This document shows positions 9,146-22,250 of a DNA stretch of 32,437 bases, in pieces (within the stretch, counting starts at the first letter, position 1; each line of letters begins with the position of its first letter). Source of the DNA: Alphaproteobacteria bacterium (lineage in GTDB: Bacteria; Pseudomonadota; Alphaproteobacteria; JACAEB01); assembly GCA_013389075.1 (NCBI GenBank), contig JACAEB010000165.1, positions 1 through 32,437 of the forward strand, in the 5' to 3' direction. Made by a program: the position numbers and the translations under genes. Below the pieces are notes generated by a model. That model was not told where the DNA came from. It saw only the letters and a program-made list of their open reading frames with translations, and did no database searches.

Positions 9146-11845
9146 ATGACGTCCGCATCCGCCCCGCCGAAGACGGCCGCCACGCTGAGCCAGATCCGCG
9201 CGGCCTTTCTCGACACGTTCCGGGCGAGCGGTCACACCATCGTGCCCTCCGCGCCGCTGGTTCCGCGCAACGATCCCACGCTCATGTTCACCAATGCGGG
9301 GATGGTGCCGTTCAAGGATGTCTTCACCGGGGCGGAGACGCGCGGCTATGCGCGGGCGGCGAGCGCCCAGAAATGTGTTCGCGCCGGCGGCAAGCACAAC
9401 GACCTCGACAATGTCGGCTACACGGCCCGGCACCACACCTTTTTCGAGATGCTCGGCAATTTCTCCTTCGGCGACTATTTCAAGGAGGAGGCGATCGCCT
9501 TCGCCTGGCAGCTCGTCACGGGGGAATTCGGCCTCGCGCGGGACCGGCTTCTCGTGACGGTCTATGCCGAGGACGAGGAAGCCTTCGGTCTCTGGCGCAG
9601 GATCGCCGGCCTGCCGGAGGACCGGATCATCCGCATCGGGACGTCGGACAATTTCTGGTCCATGGGCGATACGGGTCCTTGCGGTCCGTGCTCGGAGATC
9701 TTCTACGATCACGGCGCCCACATTCCGGGCGGTCCGCCGGGCTCCCCGGAGGCGGACGGTGACCGGTTCGTCGAGGTCTGGAATCTCGTCTTCATGCAGT
9801 TCGACCAGAAGGCCGACGGCACGCGCATCCCGCTGCCGCGCCCCTCGATCGACACCGGCATGGGTCTCGAGCGCATCGCCGCTGTCCTTCAGGGCACGCA
9901 CGACAATTACGCGACCGACCTCTTCCGTACGCTGATTGCGGCGTCGTCCGAGGTGTCTCGCACGCCGGCCCACGGTGCACATGCGGCGAGCCACCGCGTC
10001 ATCGCCGACCATCTGCGCGCGACAAGTTTCCTGATCGCCGACGGCGTGCTGCCCTCGAACGAGGGGCGCGGCTACGTGCTGCGGCGGATCATGCGGCGTG
10101 CCATGCGCCATGCCCATATTCTGGGGGCCCGCGAGCCGATGCTCCATCGGCTCGTACCCGTGCTCCGCGCCGAGATGGGCGCCGCCTATCCCGAGCTCGG
10201 CCGCGCCGAGGCGCTCATCACCGAGACGCTGAAGCTCGAGGAGAGCCGCTTCCAGACCATGCTCGAGCGCGGCCTGCGAATCCTCGACGAGGAGACGCAA
10301 GGGCTCGGCGCGGGCGACCGGCTGCCGGGCGAGATCGCCTTCCGGCTCTACGACACGTTCGGCTTTCCGCTCGACCTGACCGAGGACGCGCTTCGCGCGC
10401 GCCGGATCGGGGTGGACACGGACGGATTCAAGGCGGCCATGGCGCGTCAGCGCGCGGAGGCGCGCGCGGCCTGGGCGGGCTCGGGAGAGGCCGCCACCGA
10501 GTCGCTCTGGTTCGAACTGCGCGAGGCGGTGGGACCCACCGATTTCCTCGGCTATGCGACGGGCGAAGCCGAGGCGCGGCTTCTTGCCATCGTGCGCGAC
10601 GGCAAGCCGGTCGCAAGCGTCTCGGCGGGCGAGGACGCCCAGCTCATCGTGAACCAGTCGCCCTTCTACGCCGAATCGGGCGGGCAGGCGGGCGATACCG
10701 GCAGCATCTTCACCCCGGACGGTGCCGAGGTCGAGATCACCGATACGCTCAAGCGCGTGGGCGATCTTCATGTCCATGTCGGACACGTCCGGCGCGGACG
10801 CCTGAGCGTGGGTGACGTCGTCAGCCTGCAGATCGACGGCGAGCGCCGGGCCCAGCTTCGCGCAAATCATTCCGCCACCCATCTCCTGCATGCCGCGCTG
10901 CGTAACAGGCTCGGCCCCCATGTGACGCAGAAGGGGTCGCTCGTCGCGGCCGACCGTCTGCGGTTCGACTTCAGCCATCCCAAGGGGCTGACCGCCGAAG
11001 ACCTCGCCGCCGTCGAGACGGAGGTGAATACCGTCATCCGCCAGAACGACGATGTCCTGACCCGCGTCATGACCCCGGAGGCTGCCATCGAGGCCGGGGC
11101 GCTCGCGCTGTTCGGCGAGAAGTACGGCGAGGAGGTGCGCGTGCTGACCATGGGCCGTGCCCTCGAGGCAGGCTCCTCCGACCGGCCCTATTCGGTCGAG
11201 CTCTGCGGGGGCACCCATGTCACGCGGACGGGCGACATCGCGCTGTTCAAGGTCGTGGGCGAGGGGGCCGTCGCCTCCGGCGTGCGCCGCATCGAGGCGC
11301 TCACCGGGGAGGCCGCGCGCCGCCATCTTCTCGCCCAGGAGGCCCGGCTGCGCGAGGTTGCAGGTCTTCTGCGGACGAGTGTCGAGGATGTTCCGGCGCG
11401 GATCGAGGCGCTCGTCGCCGAGCGCAAGCGGCTCGAGCGCGAGCTCTCGGAGGCCCGCAAGGCCGCGGCCCGCGGCGGCGGTGCAGCCGCCGGCGCCACG
11501 GGCCCGTCCGCGCGGGAGGTCAATGGCGTGAAGCTCGTCGCCTCCGTGCTCGACGGGGTTCCGGCGAAGGAGCTGCGCGGCATGGTTGACGAGGCCAAGA
11601 CGGCGCTCGGCTCGGGGGTCGTCGCCTTCGTTTCCGTCGTCGAGGGCAAGGCCGCGCTCGCCGTCGGCGTGACCTCCGATCTCACCGGGCGCTTCAGCGC
11701 CGTCGATCTCGTCAAGGCGGCGGCGCAGGCCGTCGGCGGGCAGGGCGGAGGCGGCCGGCCTGACCTGGCTCAGGCCGGAGGGCCCGACGGGGCGAACGCG
11801 CAGGCCTCGCTCGAGGCGCTCGAATCCGCCTTGGCGACCGGCTGA
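9146..11845 (+). CDS. alaS: Alanyl-tRNA synthetase
   Basis: Full-length Ala[90 protein letters not shown] at 9146 or GTG at 9140. Confidence 0.98.
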   Translation: MTSASAPPKTAATLSQIRAAFLDTFRASGHTIVPSAPLVPRNDPTLMFTNAGMVPFKDVFTGAETRGYARAASAQKCVRAGGKHNDLDNVGYTARHHTFFEMLGNFSFGDYFKEEAIAFAWQLVTGEFGLARDRLLVTVYAEDEEAFGLWRRIAGLPEDRIIRIGTSDNFWSMGDTGPCGPCSEIFYDHGAHIPGGPPGSPEADGDRFVEVWNLVFMQFDQKADGTRIPLPRPSIDTGMGLERIAAVLQGTHDNYATDLFRTLIAASSEVSRTPAHGAHAASHRVIADHLRATSFLIADGVLPSNEGRGYVLRRIMRRAMRHAHILGAREPMLHRLVPVLRAEMGAAYPELGRAEALITETLKLEESRFQTMLERGLRILDEETQGLGAGDRLPGEIAFRLYDTFGFPLDLTEDALRARRIGVDTDGFKAAMARQRAEARAAWAGSGEAATESLWFELREAVGPTDFLGYATGEAEARLLAIVRDGKPVASVSAGEDAQLIVNQSPFYAESGGQAGDTGSIFTPDGAEVEITDTLKRVGDLHVHVGHVRRGRLSVGDVVSLQIDGERRAQLRANHSATHLLHAALRNRLGPHVTQKGSLVAADRLRFDFSHPKGLTAEDLAAVETEVNTVIRQNDDVLTRVMTPEAAIEAGALALFGEKYGEEVRVLTMGRALEAGSSDRPYSVELCGGTHVTRTGDIALFKVVGEGAVASGVRRIEALTGEAARRHLLAQEARLREVAGLLRTSVEDVPARIEALVAERKRLERELSEARKAAARGGGAAAGATGPSAREVNGVKLVASVLDGVPAKELRGMVDEAKTALGSGVVAFVSVVEGKAALAVGVTSDLTGRFSAVDLVKAAAQAVGGQGGGGRPDLAQAGGPDGANAQASLEALESALATG

Positions 11846-11861
11846 CGGGGGAGGGGGCGCT

Positions 11862-11890
11862 CGCCGCCCGTCCGTGTGCGGACAGCGGCG
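11862..11890. terminator. Stem-loop between convergent alaS and icd, candidate bidirectional terminator
   Basis: CGCCGC-cc-GTCCG-TGTG-CGGAC-a-GCGGCG inverted repeat between the two stop codons; no clear U-tract. Confidence 0.45.
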
Positions 11891-11899
11891 GGGCGGGCG

Positions 11900-13117
11900 T
11901 CAGCCCGCGAGCGCCTTCTGAAGGTTCGCATCGACCTTGTCGAGAAAACCGGCCGTCGACAGCCAGGCCTGATGCGGGCCGATGAGAAGGGCGAGGTCCT
12001 TCGTCATGTGGCCGCTTTCGACCGTCCGCACCACGACCCTCTCCAGCGTCTCGCAGAAGGCCTTGAGCTCGGTATTGTTGTCGAGCTTTGCCCTGTGGCC
12101 GAGCCCGCGCGTCCAGGCGAAGATGGAGGCGATGGAATTGGTCGAGGTCTCCTCGCCGCGCTGATGGGCACGGTAGTGGCGGGTGACGGTGCCGTGCGCC
12201 GCCTCGGCCTCGCAGATCTTTCCATCGGGCGTGAGGAGGACGGAGGTCATCAGCCCGAGCGAGCCGAAGCCCTGCGCCACCTGGTCTGATTGGACGTCCC
12301 CGTCATAGTTCTTGCACGCCCAGATGAAGCCGCCATTCCATTTCAGCGCGGAGGCGACCATGTCGTCGATGAGGCGGTGCTCGTAGGTGATCTTCCGCGC
12401 CGCATATTTGTCCTTGAACTCGGCCTCGTAGATCTCCTGGAACAGATCCTTGAACCGGCCGTCATAGGCCTTGAGGATCGTGTTCTTCGTGGACAGATAG
12501 ACCGGCCAGCCCCGCTCGAGCCCGTAGGCAAGGCAGGCGCGCGCGAAGTCGCGGATCGAATCGTCGCGGTTGTACATGGCCATGGCGACGCCCGGGCCCG
12601 GGAAGTCGTAGACTTCGTGCGTGATCGGAGCGCCGCCGTCCTCGGGGGTGAAGGTGATCGTGAGCTTTCCCTTGCCCGGGACGCGGAAGTCGGTGGCCCG
12701 ATACTGGTCGCCGAAAGCGTGCCGGCCGATCACGATGGGCTGCGTCCATCCGCCCACGAGCCGCGGGACGTTCCGGCAGATGATCGGCTCGCGGAAGACC
12801 GTCCCGCCGAGAATGTTGCGGATCGTGCCATTGGGCGAACGCCACATCTTCTTGAGGCCGAATTCCTTCACGCGGGCCTCGTCGGGGGTGATGGTGGCGC
12901 ATTTGACGCCCGCGCCGTATTTCAGGATCGCCTCCGAAGCCTCGACCGTCACCTTGCCGTCCGTCGCGTCGCGATGCTCCATGCCGAGGTCGAAATATTT
13001 CAGGTCGATGTCGAGATAAGGCAGGATGAGCTTGGTCTTGATGAGATCCCAGATGATGCGGGTCATCTCGTCGCCGTCGAGTTCGACGACCGGATTGGCG
13101 ACTTTGATTTTCTGCAT
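11900..13117 (-). CDS. icd: NADP-dependent isocitrate dehydrogenase
   Basis: [89 protein letters not shown]. Start trimmed to the ATG at 13117. Confidence 0.97.
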   Translation of the reverse strand: MQKIKVANPVVELDGDEMTRIIWDLIKTKLILPYLDIDLKYFDLGMEHRDATDGKVTVEASEAILKYGAGVKCATITPDEARVKEFGLKKMWRSPNGTIRNILGGTVFREPIICRNVPRLVGGWTQPIVIGRHAFGDQYRATDFRVPGKGKLTITFTPEDGGAPITHEVYDFPGPGVAMAMYNRDDSIRDFARACLAYGLERGWPVYLSTKNTILKAYDGRFKDLFQEIYEAEFKDKYAARKITYEHRLIDDMVASALKWNGGFIWACKNYDGDVQSDQVAQGFGSLGLMTSVLLTPDGKICEAEAAHGTVTRHYRAHQRGEETSTNSIASIFAWTRGLGHRAKLDNNTELKAFCETLERVVVRTVESGHMTKDLALLIGPHQAWLSTAGFLDKVDANLQKALAG

Positions 13118-13311
13118 GAGCGGATCCCAATGGCTGGAAGGTCGGCGGAAGCGGGCTGGTCCGGGACGCGACGGCGCCGGGCACGCGGAAGGGGGGTCCC
13201 CGAACGGAATCGGGGCAGCTATAGCATTTCGGCGCCAGCGCAGAAAGGCCGCGAAGCGGCGCATCCTGCCGATATTGTCCGGCAGCTGACCCTGAGAGCG
13301 AGGAAGATCGG

Positions 13312-14094
13312 ATGGCGGGCACAGATCGTCGGCGGGTGGGGCAGGCTCAGGGTCCTGTGATCATTCTCGTCCGTCCCCAGCTTGGCGAGAACATCGGCGC
13401 CACGGCACGGGCCATGATGAATTTCGGCCTGGGCGATCTGCGCCTCGTCGACCCCCGCGCCCGCTGGCCGAACGAAAAGGCCCGCGCCATGGCCGCGGGC
13501 GCCGACGCGATTCTCGAAGCGGCGCAGCTCCATGCACGCACCGAGGAGGCGATCGCGGATCTCACGCTCGTCCTCGCGACTACCGCGCGGGACAGGGCCA
13601 TGGACAAGCCGGTCCACACGCCGGAGGAGGCCGCGGCCCTTTTGAGGGGCGCCGTCCTCGAGGGCGGACGGGTGGGCATCCTCTTCGGCGGCGAGCGGGC
13701 GGGGCTCGACAATGACGATGTCGCCCTCGCGCGCGCGATCGTCACCATCCCCACCAATCCGGGCTTCGGCTCGCTCAATCTGGGTCAGGCGGTGCTGCTG
13801 CTCGCCTATGAATGGTTCAAGGCAGGCCCGCCCGGTCCCGTCCGCACCTCCGTGCCGTCACGTGCGGCGACGGGGGAGGAGCTACTCGGCTTCTTCACCC
13901 ATCTCGAGGAAGCGCTCGACGTCTCCGGCTTCCTGCGTCCCCTGGAAAAGCGGCCCTCGATGGTGCGCAACCTGCGCGCCATCTTCCACAAGGCGGCCCT
14001 GACCGAGCAGGACGTTCGCACGTTGCGCGGCGTCGTCAGCGCGTTCCACAAGCTGCGGGGCGGGGCCGGCCCCGAAGGGCACGGCGGCGGCTGA
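13312..14094 (+). CDS. trmJ: tRNA/rRNA 2'-O-methyltransferase, TrmJ/SpoU family
   Basis: [79 protein letters not shown]. Confidence 0.9.
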   Translation: MAGTDRRRVGQAQGPVIILVRPQLGENIGATARAMMNFGLGDLRLVDPRARWPNEKARAMAAGADAILEAAQLHARTEEAIADLTLVLATTARDRAMDKPVHTPEEAAALLRGAVLEGGRVGILFGGERAGLDNDDVALARAIVTIPTNPGFGSLNLGQAVLLLAYEWFKAGPPGPVRTSVPSRAATGEELLGFFTHLEEALDVSGFLRPLEKRPSMVRNLRAIFHKAALTEQDVRTLRGVVSAFHKLRGGAGPEGHGGG

Positions 14095-14103
14095 GCGGCG
14101 CGT

Positions 14104-14131
14104 TTGACAGGGCCCGCGCCTTGGCTATAGT
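14104..14131 (+). promoter_or_regulatory. Strong sigma70-type promoter for rpsD
   Basis: TTGACA (14104-14109), 16-bp spacer, TATAGT (14126-14131) in the trmJ-rpsD spacer. Confidence 0.75.
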
Positions 14132-14253
14132 GCCCCGCTCACGCGCCGAAGCGCCCGCTTCGCGGGGGTTCTCCCCGTGTCGCCAGCGGATCGCGCGCCG
14201 CCTTTTCCGAGCCCAAAGTCAGGCAGGCCCCGAAGCCACGAAGGTTCTTTCGA

Positions 14254-14874
14254 ATGTCGCGACGCATCAATGCGAAACACAAGATCGACCGCCGCATGGG
14301 CGAGAACATCTGGGGCCGCCCCAAGAGCCCGATCAACAAGCGCGACTACGGTCCCGGCCAGCACGGGCAGTCGCGCCGCCGCGGCAAGATGTCGGACTTC
14401 GGCCTTCACCTCATGGCCAAACAGAAGCTCAAGGGCTATTACGGCAACATTTCCGAGAAGCAGTTCCGCAAGATCTATGACGAGGCCGCCCGCCGCCGGG
14501 GCAACACGGCCGAGTTCCTGATCGGCCTGCTCGAGAGCCGCCTCGACGCCTTCGTCTACCGCGCCAAGTTCGTACCCACTCCCTTCGCCGCCCGGCAGCT
14601 CGTCAACCACGGTCATGTCAATGTGAATGGCCGGCGCGTGAACATCGCCAGCTATCGCCTCAAGGAAGGCGATGTGGTCGAGCTGCGCGGCAAGGCCCGC
14701 ACCATGGCCCTCGTCCTCGAGGCGGTGCAGAGCCCCGAGCGGGATGTGCCCGACTATGTCGAGGCCGATCACGCCAAGATGTCGGCCCGCCTCGTGCGCC
14801 GCCCCGAACTCGCCGACGTGCCCTATCCCGTGCGGATGGAGCCGAACGCGGTGGTCGAGTTCTACTCCCGCTGA
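14254..14874 (+). CDS. rpsD: 30S ribosomal protein S4
   Basis: [72 protein letters not shown]4 domain [36 protein letters not shown]. Confidence 0.98.
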   Translation: MSRRINAKHKIDRRMGENIWGRPKSPINKRDYGPGQHGQSRRRGKMSDFGLHLMAKQKLKGYYGNISEKQFRKIYDEAARRRGNTAEFLIGLLESRLDAFVYRAKFVPTPFAARQLVNHGHVNVNGRRVNIASYRLKEGDVVELRGKARTMALVLEAVQSPERDVPDYVEADHAKMSARLVRRPELADVPYPVRMEPNAVVEFYSR

Positions 14875-14887
14875 CATCCGTGTGCGG

Positions 14888-14908
14888 AGCGCCCGGCGTC
14901 CGGGCGCT
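14888..14908 (+). terminator. Stem-loop downstream of rpsD, candidate terminator
   Basis: Perfect 9-bp inverted repeat AGCGCCCGG-CGT-CCGGGCGCT beginning 14 nt after the rpsD stop; no U-tract. Confidence 0.5.
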
Positions 14909-15064
14909 GTCCACGGCTCCGCGATCGCGGGGCCGCTGCCCGGCGTGGCTCGCGCCGCCGTGACGGCATCCTGGTGCTTTCGACGAGAAATCCGATGCGG
15001 TCCGTCCCGCCGTCGGGGCGGGCGCGGCGTGCTGCGGGGGAAACGGCTGGCCCGGCAGGGGCCC

Positions 15065-15400
<336 letters not shown>

Positions 15401-15471
15401 GAAACTCGTGTCCTTCTGAACGGCGGCAGTGCGCTGGAAGCTAAGGCGCGGTCGGGCCGGCTTCAAGGCCC

Positions 15472-15711
15472 TCAGGCCTTGGGAGGCGCGCTCGTCTGCA
15501 GGGCGAGGGCGTGGAGCGTCCCGCCCATCCGCCCCTTCAGCGCGTCATAGACCATCTTGTGCTGCTGCACGCGGCTCTTTCCGGCGAAGCCCTCCCAGAC
15601 GACATGGGCGGCGTAATGATCGCCATCGCCGGCCAGATCCTCGATGCGGACATCGGCGCCCGGCATCGCCGCGCGGATGAGACTCTCGATTTCGCCAGCG
15701 GTCATCGCCAT
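15472..15711 (-). CDS. bolA: BolA family protein
   Basis: [73 protein letters not shown]; adjacent to the monothiol glutaredoxin gene, its usual partner. Confidence 0.92.
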   Translation of the reverse strand: MAMTAGEIESLIRAAMPGADVRIEDLAGDGDHYAAHVVWEGFAGKSRVQQHKMVYDALKGRMGGTLHALALQTSAPPKA

Positions 15712-15783
15712 GACAGCCTCCTTGCCGGACGGGACGCGGGATGTGCGCGCAAGATGAGGCCAGAGCCGGCCTTCGCGCAAGCG

Positions 15784-17984
<2,201 letters not shown>

Positions 17985-17988
<4 letters not shown>

Positions 17989-18653
17989 GCCATCACCCCC
18001 AGAAGACCTTCGAAGAGGGCCCGCCCGTCCGTGCTCGGATGGACCGGCTCGGCGGCGCGCTCGGGATGTGGCATGAGGCCGAGCACGGTGCGCGAGCGCG
18101 AGAGAATGCCGGCGATGTTGCGGGCCGAGCCGTTCGGATTCTCGCCCTCGACATAGCGGAAGGCGACGCGGTCCTCCTCCTCGAGCCGGTCGAGCGTCTC
18201 GGCGTCGGCGAAGTAGTTGCCGTCATGATGGGCGATCGGCAGGCGCAGCCGGGCACCGGCCTCGTAGCCCCGCGTGAAGGCGCTGTCCGCCGTCGCGACC
18301 TCGACGTTCACGGTCCGGCAGACGAAGCTGAGCCCGGCATTGCGAAGGAGCGTGCCGGGCAAGAGGCCCGCCTCCGTCAGGATCTGAAAGCCGTTGCAGA
18401 TGCCGAGGACGGGCGTGCCGTGGCGTGCCGCCTCGAGCACCGCCTGCATGACCGGGGAGCGTGCCGCCATCGCGCCGCAGCGCAGATAGTCGCCATAGGA
18501 GAACCCGCCCGGCAGGACGATGAGATCGGTCCTGGGAAGCACGCTGTCGCCATGCCAGACCATGGCCGGCGCCGTGCCGGTGACCGCGCGCAGGGCAACG
18601 GCGACATCACGGTCGCAGTTCGATCCGGGAAAGACGATGACGGCGGTTTTCAT
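17985..18653 (-). CDS. purQ: Phosphoribosylformylglycinamidine synthase subunit PurQ
   Basis: [67 protein letters not shown] (nucleophile Cys). Overlaps purL by 4 nt. Confidence 0.97.
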
Positions 18654-18681
18654 GGCGTAACGGGCCCGGGTCGCGCGCGCC

Positions 18682-18924
18682 TCAATCGGCGAGCTCGATC
18701 CTGTAGGACTGGATGACAGGGTTGGCGAGCAGCTTCTCGCACATGGCCTCCACCTCGGCGCGGGCGGCATCGGTGTCGGAGGTCGCGAGCGCCAGCTCGA
18801 AAACCTTCCCCACACGGACGGCCTCGACGCCGCCGAAGCCGAGCCTGCCGAGCGAGCGGGCGATGGCCGCGCCTTCGGGGTCGACGACGCCCGGCTTCAG
18901 GGTGACGTGAACGCGTGCCTTCAT
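18682..18924 (-). CDS. purS: Phosphoribosylformylglycinamidine synthase subunit PurS
   Basis: [44 protein letters not shown]; 80 aa, between purC and purQ. Confidence 0.95.
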   Translation of the reverse strand: MKARVHVTLKPGVVDPEGAAIARSLGRLGFGGVEAVRVGKVFELALATSDTDAARAEVEAMCEKLLANPVIQSYRIELAD

Positions 18925-19700
18925 GTCTGCGTGTTGTCCGATACGAGCACCGGGCCCTTCGCATCGCCCGGCGGGGTTTCCTGAACGATTCCGAGCCGGC
19001 GCGCCACCTCGGCATAGGCGTCGGCGAGATTGCCGAGATCGCGCCGGAAGACGTCCTTGTCGAGCTTGCGCCCGGTCTCGATGTCCCAGAGGCGGCAGCC
19101 ATCGGGGCTGATCTCGTCGGCGAGGATGATCCGCATCAGATCGTTTTCCCAGACCCGGCCGAATTCAACCTTGAAGTCGACGAGGCGGATGCCCACTCCG
19201 AGAAACAGTCCGGAGAGGAAATCGTTCGTCCGCAGCGCAAGGCCCATCATGTCGTCGATGTCCTGGGGCGCGGCCCAGCCGAAGGCGGTGATGTGCTCCT
19301 CGCTCACCATCGGGTCGTGGAGCTTGTCGTTCTTGTAGTAGAATTCGACGATGGAGCGGGGCAGCGGCGTGCCTTCCTCGAGGCCGAGCCGCTTGGCGAT
19401 GGAGCCCGCCGCGACGTTCCGCACCACCACCTCGAGGGGGATGATCTCCACCTCCCGCACGAGCTGCTCGCGCATGTTGAGCCGGCGGATGAAGTGGGTG
19501 GGGATGCCCACATTGTTGAGCTGCACCATGATGTATTCGGAGATGCGGTTGTTGAGGACACCCTTGCCCTCGACGGTCGCCTTCTTCGTGGCGTCGAAGG
19601 CGGTCGCATCGTCCTTGAAGTGCTGGATGAGCGTGCCGGGCTCGGGACCCTCGTAGAGGATCTTGGCCTTGCCCTCATAAACGAGTCTGCGGCGCTGCAT
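18921..19700 (-). CDS. purC: Phosphoribosylaminoimidazole-succinocarboxamide synthase
   Basis: [58 protein letters not shown]. Overlaps purS by 4 nt. Confidence 0.97.
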   Translation of the reverse strand: MQRRRLVYEGKAKILYEGPEPGTLIQHFKDDATAFDATKKATVEGKGVLNNRISEYIMVQLNNVGIPTHFIRRLNMREQLVREVEIIPLEVVVRNVAAGSIAKRLGLEEGTPLPRSIVEFYYKNDKLHDPMVSEEHITAFGWAAPQDIDDMMGLALRTNDFLSGLFLGVGIRLVDFKVEFGRVWENDLMRIILADEISPDGCRLWDIETGRKLDKDVFRRDLGNLADAYAEVARRLGIVQETPPGDAKGPVLVSDNTQT

Positions 19701-19865
19701 GGGAGCTTGTGGTCTCCACCGGTCAGGAATGGCGGGAGGCGATCAAGACACGGACGCGGCCTCCTGTCGAGCCGCGACGGCACCGGAATCGCGCGTCACC
19801 CGGACCGACCCTACCCAATGGGGCCCGAAGCGACAATCAGTGCCCCCGCGTCCGGCCGGGCCATG

Positions 19866-19892
19866 TTGAAATGGGCCGGTGACGCCTATATC
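19866..19892 (+). promoter_or_regulatory. Candidate sigma70-like promoter upstream of the DUF1476 gene
   Basis: TTGAAA (19866-19871), 15-bp spacer, TATATC (19887-19892); ATG at 19935. Confidence 0.4.
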
Positions 19893-19934
19893 CGTGGGGC
19901 TTGCCATCGAGACGCGCGCTGACCGGAGAGGGAT

Positions 19935-20261
19935 ATGAGCACATTCGACGAACGGGAAAAGGCCTTCGAGCGCAAATTCGCCCATGACGAGGAACTGCGC
20001 TTCAAGGCGACCGCCCGCCGCAACAAGCTGCTGGGCCGCTGGGCCGCCGAGCAGATGGGACTGAGCGGCGAGGAGGCCGAGGCCTATGCCCGCGCCGTCG
20101 TGAAGGCCGATCTCGCCGAGCCGGGCGAGGAGGACGTGTTCCGGAAGATCCGCGCGGACTTCGACGCCAAGGGTGTCGAGATCTCCGACCACGTCATCCG
20201 GAAGATGATGGCCGACTTCATGGAAGAGGCCATCCGCCAGATCGAGAGCGAGCGGGCCTGA
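19935..20261 (+). CDS. DUF1476 family protein (alphaproteobacterial F1-ATPase inhibitor zeta-subunit family)
   Basis: MSTFDEREKAFERKFAHDEELRFKATARRNKLLGRWAAEQMGLSGEEAEAYARAVVKADLAEPGEEDVFRKI is the hallmark DUF1476 sequence. Confidence 0.92.
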   Translation: MSTFDEREKAFERKFAHDEELRFKATARRNKLLGRWAAEQMGLSGEEAEAYARAVVKADLAEPGEEDVFRKIRADFDAKGVEISDHVIRKMMADFMEEAIRQIESERA

Positions 20262-20267
20262 CGCGTC

Positions 20268-20783
20268 TCAGTCCAGGAAGAAGATGCCGCCGAGGACCCA
20301 GATCTGCGGGTTGTCGGTGCGGCCGGCGCGGATCGGCAGATGCACCACCTCGAAGCGCAGGGGCGAGATGCCCTCGCCTTCGATCTTGCCCTCGGTGACG
20401 TGGATCTTCTGGAGTGCGGCGACCTTGCGATAGCTCGCGGCCTGATCGGCCACCTGATCGGGCGCATAGAGTTCGGAGAGGCAGTAGCCGGTCACATTGC
20501 CGCCGAACCAGCCGCTCACATCATGGCCGGCCATGGAATAGCGCCAGTCGGCGCCGCCATGGACGGGCTCGAGCATGAAGAGCTTGGCGGCGAGCGCGCC
20601 GAGGGCCTCGAGGTTCATGTCCTGGCGCTGCGGGGGACCCGGCGCGCGCGACCATTGATGCCAGGCCGCGACGAGGGCGTCCGCCTCGTCTGACGACCAC
20701 CGCTCGCGGCGGACCATTTCCACCGAAACGTCCGGATGGGCCTCGTCGGCTGGCACTTCGGCCCGTGCGGTGGCCTCGGTCAT
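20268..20783 (-). CDS. PAS-domain protein (PAS_5-like, no kinase or effector domain)
   Basis: LVAAWHQWSRAPGPPQRQDMNLEALGALAAKLFMLEPVHGGADWRYSMAGHDVSGWFGGNVTGYCLSELYAPDQVADQAASYRKVA resembles short alphaproteobacterial PAS_5 proteins. Start taken at the ATG at 20783, with AAGGGG as likely Shine-Dalgarno. Confidence 0.7.
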   Translation of the reverse strand: MTEATARAEVPADEAHPDVSVEMVRRERWSSDEADALVAAWHQWSRAPGPPQRQDMNLEALGALAAKLFMLEPVHGGADWRYSMAGHDVSGWFGGNVTGYCLSELYAPDQVADQAASYRKVAALQKIHVTEGKIEGEGISPLRFEVVHLPIRAGRTDNPQIWVLGGIFFLD

Positions 20784-20843
20784 CACGCTACCCCTTCTGA
20801 TCACAACACCGGGGCAGGCTAAGCGGGGCGGCTTAACGTTCGG

Positions 20844-22151
20844 CTAAGGGCTGACCGCCGCCCCGAAGACGCGGGCAAAGAGCGTGTCCACATGCTTGAG
20901 GTGATAGCCGAGGTCGAACAGGCCCTCGAGCTCGGCCTCAGAGAGATAGCGCCGGACGTCGGAATCCGCCTTGAGAAGGGGCAGGAACTGGCCCTCCCGG
21001 CGCCAGACCGGCATCGCGTTGCGCTGGACGAGGCCGTAGGCCTCCTCCCGGCGCGCGCCCTTCTGGGTGAGGGCGAGCAGGACGCGCTGCGAGTGGACGA
21101 GCCCGCCGAGCCGCTCGAGGTTCTCTGCCATGCGCCCGGGATAGACGAGGAGCCTGTCCATCACGCCGGTCAGGCGGTCGAGCGCGAAGTCGAGATGGAT
21201 GGTCGTGTCCGGCCCGATGCCGCGCTCCACGGAGGAATGGGAGATGTCGCGCTCGTGCCAGAGGGCGACATTCTCGTAGGCCGGGATGACGGCCATGCGC
21301 ACGAGCCGGGCAAGGCCCGTGAGGTTCTCGGTCAGCACCGGATTGCGCTTGTGGGGCATGGCCGACGAGCCCTTCTGGCCGGGGGAGAAATACTCCTCGG
21401 CCTCCAGAACCTCCGTACGCTGAAGGTGGCGGATCTCGGTCGCCAGCCGCTCGATGGAGGAGGCGATCACCCCGAGGGCGGCGAAATAGGCGGCATGCCG
21501 GTCGCGCGGGATCACCTGGGTCGAGATGGGCTCGGGTCTGAGGCCGAGCTTTTCGGCCACATGCGCCTCGATGCGCGGGTCGATATTGGCGAAGGTGCCC
21601 ACCGCGCCCGAAAGCGCGCAGACCGCCACCTCCTCGCGGGCGGCGACAAGGCGGGCCCGGCCGCGCTCGAACTCGGCATAGGCCTGGGCGAGCTTGAGGC
21701 CGAAGGTGGTCGGCTCGGCATGGATGCCGTGGCTGCGGCCGATGCACACATCCATCTTGTGCTCGAAGGCCCGCCGCTTCAGCACGACGAGGAGGCGGTC
21801 CATGTCGGCGAGGAGAATGTCGGCCGCGCGGGTGAGCTGCACCGACAGACAGGTGTCGAGCACGTCCGAGGAGGTCATGCCCTGATGGAGAAAGCGCGCC
21901 TAGGGCCCCACATGCTCGGCGACATTGGTGAGGAAGGCGATGACGTCGTGCTTGACCTCGCGTTCGATCGCGTCGATCCGGTCGACCTCGAAGGCCCCGC
22001 GCTCCCAGACGGCCCTGGCGGCCTCGGCCGGAATGAGACCGAGGTCGGCCATGGCGTCGCAGGCATGGGCCTCGATCTCGAACCAGATGCGGAACTTGGT
22101 CTCGGGCGCCCAGAGGGCCGCCATTTCGGCACGGCTGTAGCGGGGGATCAT
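20844..22151 (-). pseudogene. purB: Adenylosuccinate lyase PurB, open reading frame interrupted by one in-frame TAG (21900-21902)
   Basis: N-terminal part MIPRYSRAEMAALWAPETKFRIWFEIEAHACDAMADLGLIP...HDVIAFLTNVAEHVGP, then TAG, then in the same frame ARFLHQGMTSSDVLDTCLSVQ...SSAMPHKRNPVLTENLTGLARLV...ERDISHSSVERGIGPD. No frameshift and no other lesion. Identity as purB is certain; pseudogene status is provisional. Confidence 0.85.
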
Positions 22152-22172
22152 CGGCACAACGCTCGGGAAGAA

Positions 22173-22191
22173 GGGAAGACAGGATCTTCCC
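22173..22191 (-). terminator. Hairpin between the PilZ gene and purB (terminator or attenuator candidate)
   Basis: Minus strand GGGAAGA-TCCTG-TCTTCCC followed by T-TCTTCCC; 7-bp perfect stem, 22 nt upstream of the purB ATG. Confidence 0.45.
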
Positions 22192-22250
22192 CTCTTAATG
22201 GCCCCGGACGCCCGCCCCCGCAAGGTGCCGGCGCGGCGGCGGGCCCGAAT

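Noticed and set aside
12290-13360. 356-aa plus-strand ORF opposite icd
   Set aside because: Antisense to a well-supported icd; no protein-family signature.
21900-21902. TAG in purB as evidence of stop-codon reassignment or pyrrolysine-type recoding
   Set aside because: TAG terminates several intact genes in this window at their expected C-termini, and no suppressor tRNA is present here; error or mutation is more likely.
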